From Aliicoccus sp041838435 (GTDB lineage Bacteria > Bacillota > Bacilli > Staphylococcales > Salinicoccaceae): DNA of 9,171 nucleotides. Of this stretch, positions 6,696 to 9,171 are shown in pieces (positions within the stretch are counted from its first letter, which is position 1; every line of letters starts with the position of its first letter). The DNA lies in contig JBGYPO010000174.1 in the NCBI GenBank assembly GCA_041838435.1, forward strand, positions 1 to 9,171, given 5' to 3'. The translations under genes and the position numbers were made by a program. The notes under the pieces were generated by a model, which was given only the letters and a program-made list of their open reading frames with translations, made no database searches and was not told where the DNA came from.

Positions 6696-6947
6696 TTGAA
6701 TAAAAACTGGCTCGGCTTTTTATCAATTTTAACCTTTGTCATCAGTATTATCTTTTTGCTTATTGTAAGAGGACCAGATGCAAATATCGTATTCGGAATT
6801 ACTGTGTTTACAGTGCTATCAATATTAGGAATTATTTTTGCAATTGCGTCAAGACAATTATGGTTTATGATTCTTGGTGTAATTCTTAATTTAGGCGTTC
6901 TCGTTTATGCATGCTTTCTATTGTTAGCAGTGGGTATTAGCGGATAA
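6696..6947 (+). CDS. Small three-helix membrane protein of unknown function, 83 aa
   Basis: An unrecognised, strongly hydrophobic protein. Three helices are apparent at about residues 6-24, 29-52 and 56-81, with few charged residues (KN at 3-4, RGPD near 25-28, SRQ near 53). It begins with TTG (NKNWLGFLSI follows), chosen because AAGGTGG at 6681-6687 lies 8 nt upstream. A GTG at 6684 is in frame but falls inside that ribosome binding site. It follows the DUF3221 gene by 86 nt in the same direction and is ended by a good terminator, so the two may be co-transcribed. It could be a small integral membrane protein of the kind common in Bacillales; no function can be assigned. Confidence 0.75.
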   Translation: MNKNWLGFLSILTFVISIIFLLIVRGPDANIVFGITVFTVLSILGIIFAIASRQLWFMILGVILNLGVLVYACFLLLAVGISG

Positions 6948-6979
6948 TTTATTTTTTGACTAAGTAAATATCAAATTTT

Positions 6980-7014
6980 GAAGACATACAATTTCGTATG
7001 TCTTCTAATTTTAT
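6980..7014 (+). terminator. Intrinsic terminator after the small membrane protein gene
   Basis: GAAGACATAC (6980-6989) pairs perfectly with GTATGTCTTC (6996-7005) around a 6-nt loop, followed by TAATTTTAT. It lies 32 nt after the stop codon and separates this group from the dehydrogenase gene downstream. Confidence 0.88.
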
Positions 7015-7079
7015 AAACATATGGAAGGATAAATAAAGTAAAATATAATTAAAGACTATAATGAGAGCAGGTTAAAATT

Positions 7080-7892
7080 ATGAAGGTGAATGGTAAAACG
7101 GTTTTAGTGACAGGTGCGGGGTCAGGAATGGGACAAGCGATTACTTTGCAGCTGTTGGATATGGGTGCGAAAGTTGTTGCAATTGATTTAAATGAGGAGT
7201 CATTGAACGAGACGGCGACTTTATCGTCTGTTAAGTCAGACCGTTTATATTTGAAAGTTTTAAACATTACAGATAGAGAAGCTGTGATGTCATTACCAGA
7301 AGAAATTAAAGAGTCATTTGGTGAGGTGGATGCAATTATTAATAATGCAGGAATCATTCAACCATTCATAAATGTGGAATCACTGGATATTGAAAAAATT
7401 GAACAAGTGATGGATGTAAACTTTTACGGCACCTTGTACTTTGTCAAAGCCTTCTTACCACATTTAAAAGAGAGAAAAGAAGCACACATCTTAAACATAT
7501 CGAGCATGGGTGGATTCTTACCAGTACCAGGCCAATCGATATATGGTGCTTCAAAAGCAGCGGTGAAGCTGTTGACTGAGGGATTGGCATCAGAGTTAAG
7601 AGCTACGAATGTGAACGTCACAGTCGTGTTCCCAGGTGCGATTGAAACGAATATTACAACGAACTCAGGACTGGAAGATAGAAAATCAAGTGAATCATCG
7701 AGTAAAGAAGCGAATAAATTTAAACCACTGCCAGCGAGAGAAGCGGCAAAAATTATTATTAATGGTATGGAGAATAATATGTACCGTGTGCTAGTAGGTA
7801 AAGATGCAACATTCTTAGATAGATTTTCTAGAATCAGCCCAAAACGTGCTGGTGCTTTTATTGCGAAGAAGATGGCAAGTTTGACGAAATAA
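7080..7892 (+). CDS. Short-chain dehydrogenase/reductase (classical SDR), 270 aa
   Basis: A cytosolic NAD(P)-dependent oxidoreductase of the classical SDR type; the substrate cannot be read from sequence. The cofactor motif TGAGSGMG is at 11-18, acidic D36 at the end of the second strand suggests NAD(H) preference, NNAG is at 88-91, and the catalytic tetrad is complete: N114, S142, Y155 and K159 (YGASK). The C-terminus (about 207-270) is basic and extended, with FKPLPAREAAKIIINGM and a last RAGAFIAKKM helix. The ribosome binding site is weak (AGCAGG at 7066-7071, 8 nt before ATG). A TATAAT at 7057-7062 could be its -10, with no clear -35. It stands alone between two terminators and is convergent with another SDR. 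Confidence 0.92.
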   Translation: MKVNGKTVLVTGAGSGMGQAITLQLLDMGAKVVAIDLNEESLNETATLSSVKSDRLYLKVLNITDREAVMSLPEEIKESFGEVDAIINNAGIIQPFINVESLDIEKIEQVMDVNFYGTLYFVKAFLPHLKERKEAHILNISSMGGFLPVPGQSIYGASKAAVKLLTEGLASELRATNVNVTVVFPGAIETNITTNSGLEDRKSSESSSKEANKFKPLPAREAAKIIINGMENNMYRVLVGKDATFLDRFSRISPKRAGAFIAKKMASLTK

Positions 7893-7894
7893 AA

Positions 7895-7945
7895 ATTTAA
7901 AAAGGTTACTGCTAAGTTGATTTATCAGCAGTAACCTTTTTAAAT
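7895..7945. terminator. Bidirectional terminator between convergent dehydrogenase genes
   Basis: ATTTAAAAAGGTTACTGCT (7895-7913) and its exact inverted complement (7927-7945) form a 19-bp perfect stem with a 13-nt loop. The A-run on one side and T-run on the other provide a U-tract for both strands. It lies 2 nt after the plus-strand SDR stop and 19 nt beyond the minus-strand SDR stop, so it serves both genes. Confidence 0.95.
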
Positions 7946-7964
7946 ATGTATATAGTGTATACGG

Positions 7965-8735
7965 TTATTTCTGAATCTTACCGGCTGTAAAGCCACCGTC
8001 AACAGGAAGAATCACACCGTTTACTTGTCGTGCTAAATCAGAACATAAGAAGAGCACAGCGTTTGCTTGATCTTCAGGCATTGCCATTTCACCACTTGGA
8101 AGAGAATCTAAAACAGCTTGATACTGATCAGGTGCAACTTTCGCCCAACCCTCAATCGCAGGTGTTAATGTTGAACCAGGGGCAATCGCGTTCACTCGTA
8201 TATTCTCTTGACCATACTCTAATGCGATTGCCTTTGTTAAACCACTGATACCATGTTTTGATGCGACATAACCAGCCATGTTCGGAACACCTTCAATACC
8301 AGCACCGGAAATTGTGTTGACGATAGTTCCACCGCCATTTTCAAGCATTGCATTCACTTCATGTTTTATAGAATAGAACGTACCATACAATGTGATTTTT
8401 ACTGTCTTATCCCAGGCATCAGAATCCGCATCACCAATCCTGCCTTGTTGTAAGCTGGTGCCCGCATTATTGTGTGCGAAATCAAGTTTCCCGAATTTAT
8501 TTACTGTTTCATCGATTAATGCTTTAACCTGAGTCTCATCACTCACATCACAATAGAAAAATTCTGCAACACCACCTGCGTCACGAATCATCTTTACAGT
8601 TTCATTACCCGCATCTTCACTTATATCAGATACCATTACTTTGGCACCGTGTTTTGCTAAAGTGATTGCACTGCTTCTGCCAATACCAGAACCTGCTGCT
8701 GTAACTAAACCTGTTTTACCATCCATTAAATTCAT
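7965..8735 (-). CDS. Short-chain dehydrogenase/reductase (classical SDR), 256 aa
   Basis: A second cytosolic SDR of a different subfamily from its convergent neighbour. The cofactor motif is TAAGSGIG (12-19), a variant in which the first Gly is Ala; D37 favours NAD(H); CDV is at 62-64, NNAG at 89-92, S143, YVASK with Y156 and K160, and a normal C-terminal LPVDGGFTAG (243-252). The tetrad Asn is apparently Thr115 (ITLYG instead of the usual VNxxG). This looks like the glucose-1-dehydrogenase/3-oxoacyl reductase-like branch; substrate unknown. The start is supported by AAGGAGTG (8751-8744), 8 nt before ATG. The upstream promoter overlaps a cre site, so catabolite repression is likely. Confidence 0.93.
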   Translation of the reverse strand: MNLMDGKTGLVTAAGSGIGRSSAITLAKHGAKVMVSDISEDAGNETVKMIRDAGGVAEFFYCDVSDETQVKALIDETVNKFGKLDFAHNNAGTSLQQGRIGDADSDAWDKTVKITLYGTFYSIKHEVNAMLENGGGTIVNTISGAGIEGVPNMAGYVASKHGISGLTKAIALEYGQENIRVNAIAPGSTLTPAIEGWAKVAPDQYQAVLDSLPSGEMAMPEDQANAVLFLCSDLARQVNGVILPVDGGFTAGKIQK

Positions 8736-8755
8736 TGATCATACACTCCTTGGTT

Positions 8756-8819
8756 GTAAGTTTATATTAGGGTTCAATCGGGGAAATTATGATATGTGAA
8801 CTTACTTAGAATTGAGCCC
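8756..8819 (-). promoter_or_regulatory. Possible structured 5' leader (interleaved inverted repeats)
   Basis: In transcript order the leader of the minus-strand SDR has GGGCTCAAT (8819-8811), GTAAGTT (8805-8799), ATTGAACCC (8778-8770) and AACTTAC (8762-8756). The first and third can pair over 9 bp with one mismatch; the second and fourth pair over 7 bp perfectly. The arms interleave, the topology of an H-type pseudoknot or of two mutually exclusive hairpins. The last arm ends 4 nt before the ribosome binding site. Chance is possible in an AT-rich leader of this size. Confidence 0.35.
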
Positions 8820-8829
8820 GACAGATACA

Positions 8830-8858
8830 ATAATAACCTAGTGGATTGATTCCGTAAA
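8830..8858 (-). promoter_or_regulatory. Sigma-A promoter of the minus-strand SDR
   Basis: On the minus strand, TTTACG (8858-8853) and TATTAT (8835-8830) have an exact 17-nt spacer, matching 4 of 6 and 5 of 6 consensus bases. Transcription would start near 8822, giving a leader of roughly 87 nt. Confidence 0.65.
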
Positions 8859-8866
8859 CGCTTTCA
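8853..8866 (-). promoter_or_regulatory. cre site (CcpA operator) overlapping the SDR -35 box
   Basis: Read on the minus strand this is TGAAAGCGTTTACG. It fits the catabolite-responsive element consensus TGWAANCGNTNWCA at all positions but the last (G for A). Its last six bases are the -35 box of the SDR promoter, a position at which bound CcpA would be expected to block transcription. The site is within 13 bp of the start of the second repeat array. Confidence 0.75.
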
Positions 8867-8878
8867 ACTTTAGTTTTA

Positions 8879-9171
8879 CGTTCCACAACGAGTTAAAAAT
8901 GTTCTGTGGAACGCGATGGGTGATGAAACGTTCCCCAGCGTCTGAAAAATTGCTCTGAGGAACGCGGCGGGTGGTGAAACGTTCCCCAGCGTCTGAAAAA
9001 TTGCTCTGAGGAACGCGGCGGGTGGTGAAACGTTCTACAGCGTCTGGAAAATTGCTCTGTGGAACGCGACGGGTGGTGAAACGTTCCCCAACGTATGAAA
9101 AATTGCTCTGTGGAACGCGATGGGTGATGAAACGTTCCCCAGCGTCTGAAAAATTGCTCTGAGGAACGCGG
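8879..9171. repeat. Tandem palindromic array, 51-bp period, runs off the right edge
   Basis: CGTTCY occurs at 8879, 8929, 8980, 9031, 9082 and 9133 (first step 50 bp, then exactly 51). Each is followed by GGAACG at 8908, 8959, 9010, 9061, 9112 and 9163. In each unit CGTTCCNCAG can pair with CTGNGGAACG over about 10 bp, usually with one mismatch. Unit one (CGTTCCACA with TGTGGAACG) pairs perfectly, and unit four pairs fully if G-T is allowed. Linkers include CGTCTGAAAAATTGCT inside the hairpin and CGGCGGGTGGTGAAA between hairpins. Unit one is the most diverged, as is common at an array edge. The full length is unknown because the window ends inside it. No gene is seen in it. It is GC-richer than its surroundings and unrelated in sequence to the 41-bp array. 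Confidence 0.92.

Noticed and set aside
8879..9171. CRISPR array or coding repeat at the right edge
   Set aside because: Almost the whole 51-bp unit is conserved, so there are no variable spacers. The period is a multiple of three, but I found no supported start site or continuous reading frame for a repeat protein.

Overview
This window looks like chromosome from an AT-rich Gram-positive of the Staphylococcaceae. My best guess is Macrococcus or a close relative. The reasons are low GC, AGGAGG-type ribosome binding sites, the gene set (DUF1659/DUF2922/YvrJ trio, sbcD-sbcC, a Sco lipoprotein) and the protein sequences themselves. The genus is inferred and was not tested by any search.

Layout from left to right. 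A divergent, truncated membrane-protein gene (probably DUF2621) leaves the left edge on the minus strand from a good sigma-A promoter. Next, on the plus strand, comes a compact run of three very small genes: DUF1659 (191-394), DUF2922 (411-623) and a 41-residue YvrJ-family peptide (633-758) too short for ordinary ORF calling. A strong intrinsic terminator (769-805) closes the run. A gap of about 600 bp follows, largely filled by nine hairpin motifs at an exact 41-bp period, flanked by a 19-bp direct repeat. The sbcD-sbcC operon (1376-5471) comes next; it encodes the SbcCD (Mre11-Rad50 type) nuclease that opens DNA hairpins and processes broken ends.

The middle holds a Sco/SenC copper-chaperone lipoprotein (5563-6168), a membrane-anchored DUF3221 protein (6244-6609) and a small three-helix membrane protein with a probable TTG start (6696-6947), ended by a terminator at 6980-7005. 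Two short-chain dehydrogenases then face each other: one on plus (7080-7892) and one on minus (7965-8735), sharing a 19-bp perfect-stem bidirectional terminator. The minus-strand dehydrogenase has a readable promoter whose -35 box lies inside a near-consensus cre site, so it is probably repressed by CcpA when preferred sugars are present. Its 5' leader contains two interleaved inverted repeats. A second tandem palindromic array (six units, mostly 51-bp period, unrelated in sequence to the first) begins just upstream and runs off the right edge.

Most of the coding content is ordinary housekeeping or accessory metabolism. The most unusual content is non-coding: two different, precisely periodic hairpin arrays, one of them next to the genes for the enzyme that cuts hairpins. 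No phage, IS, CRISPR-Cas, tRNA or rRNA was found.
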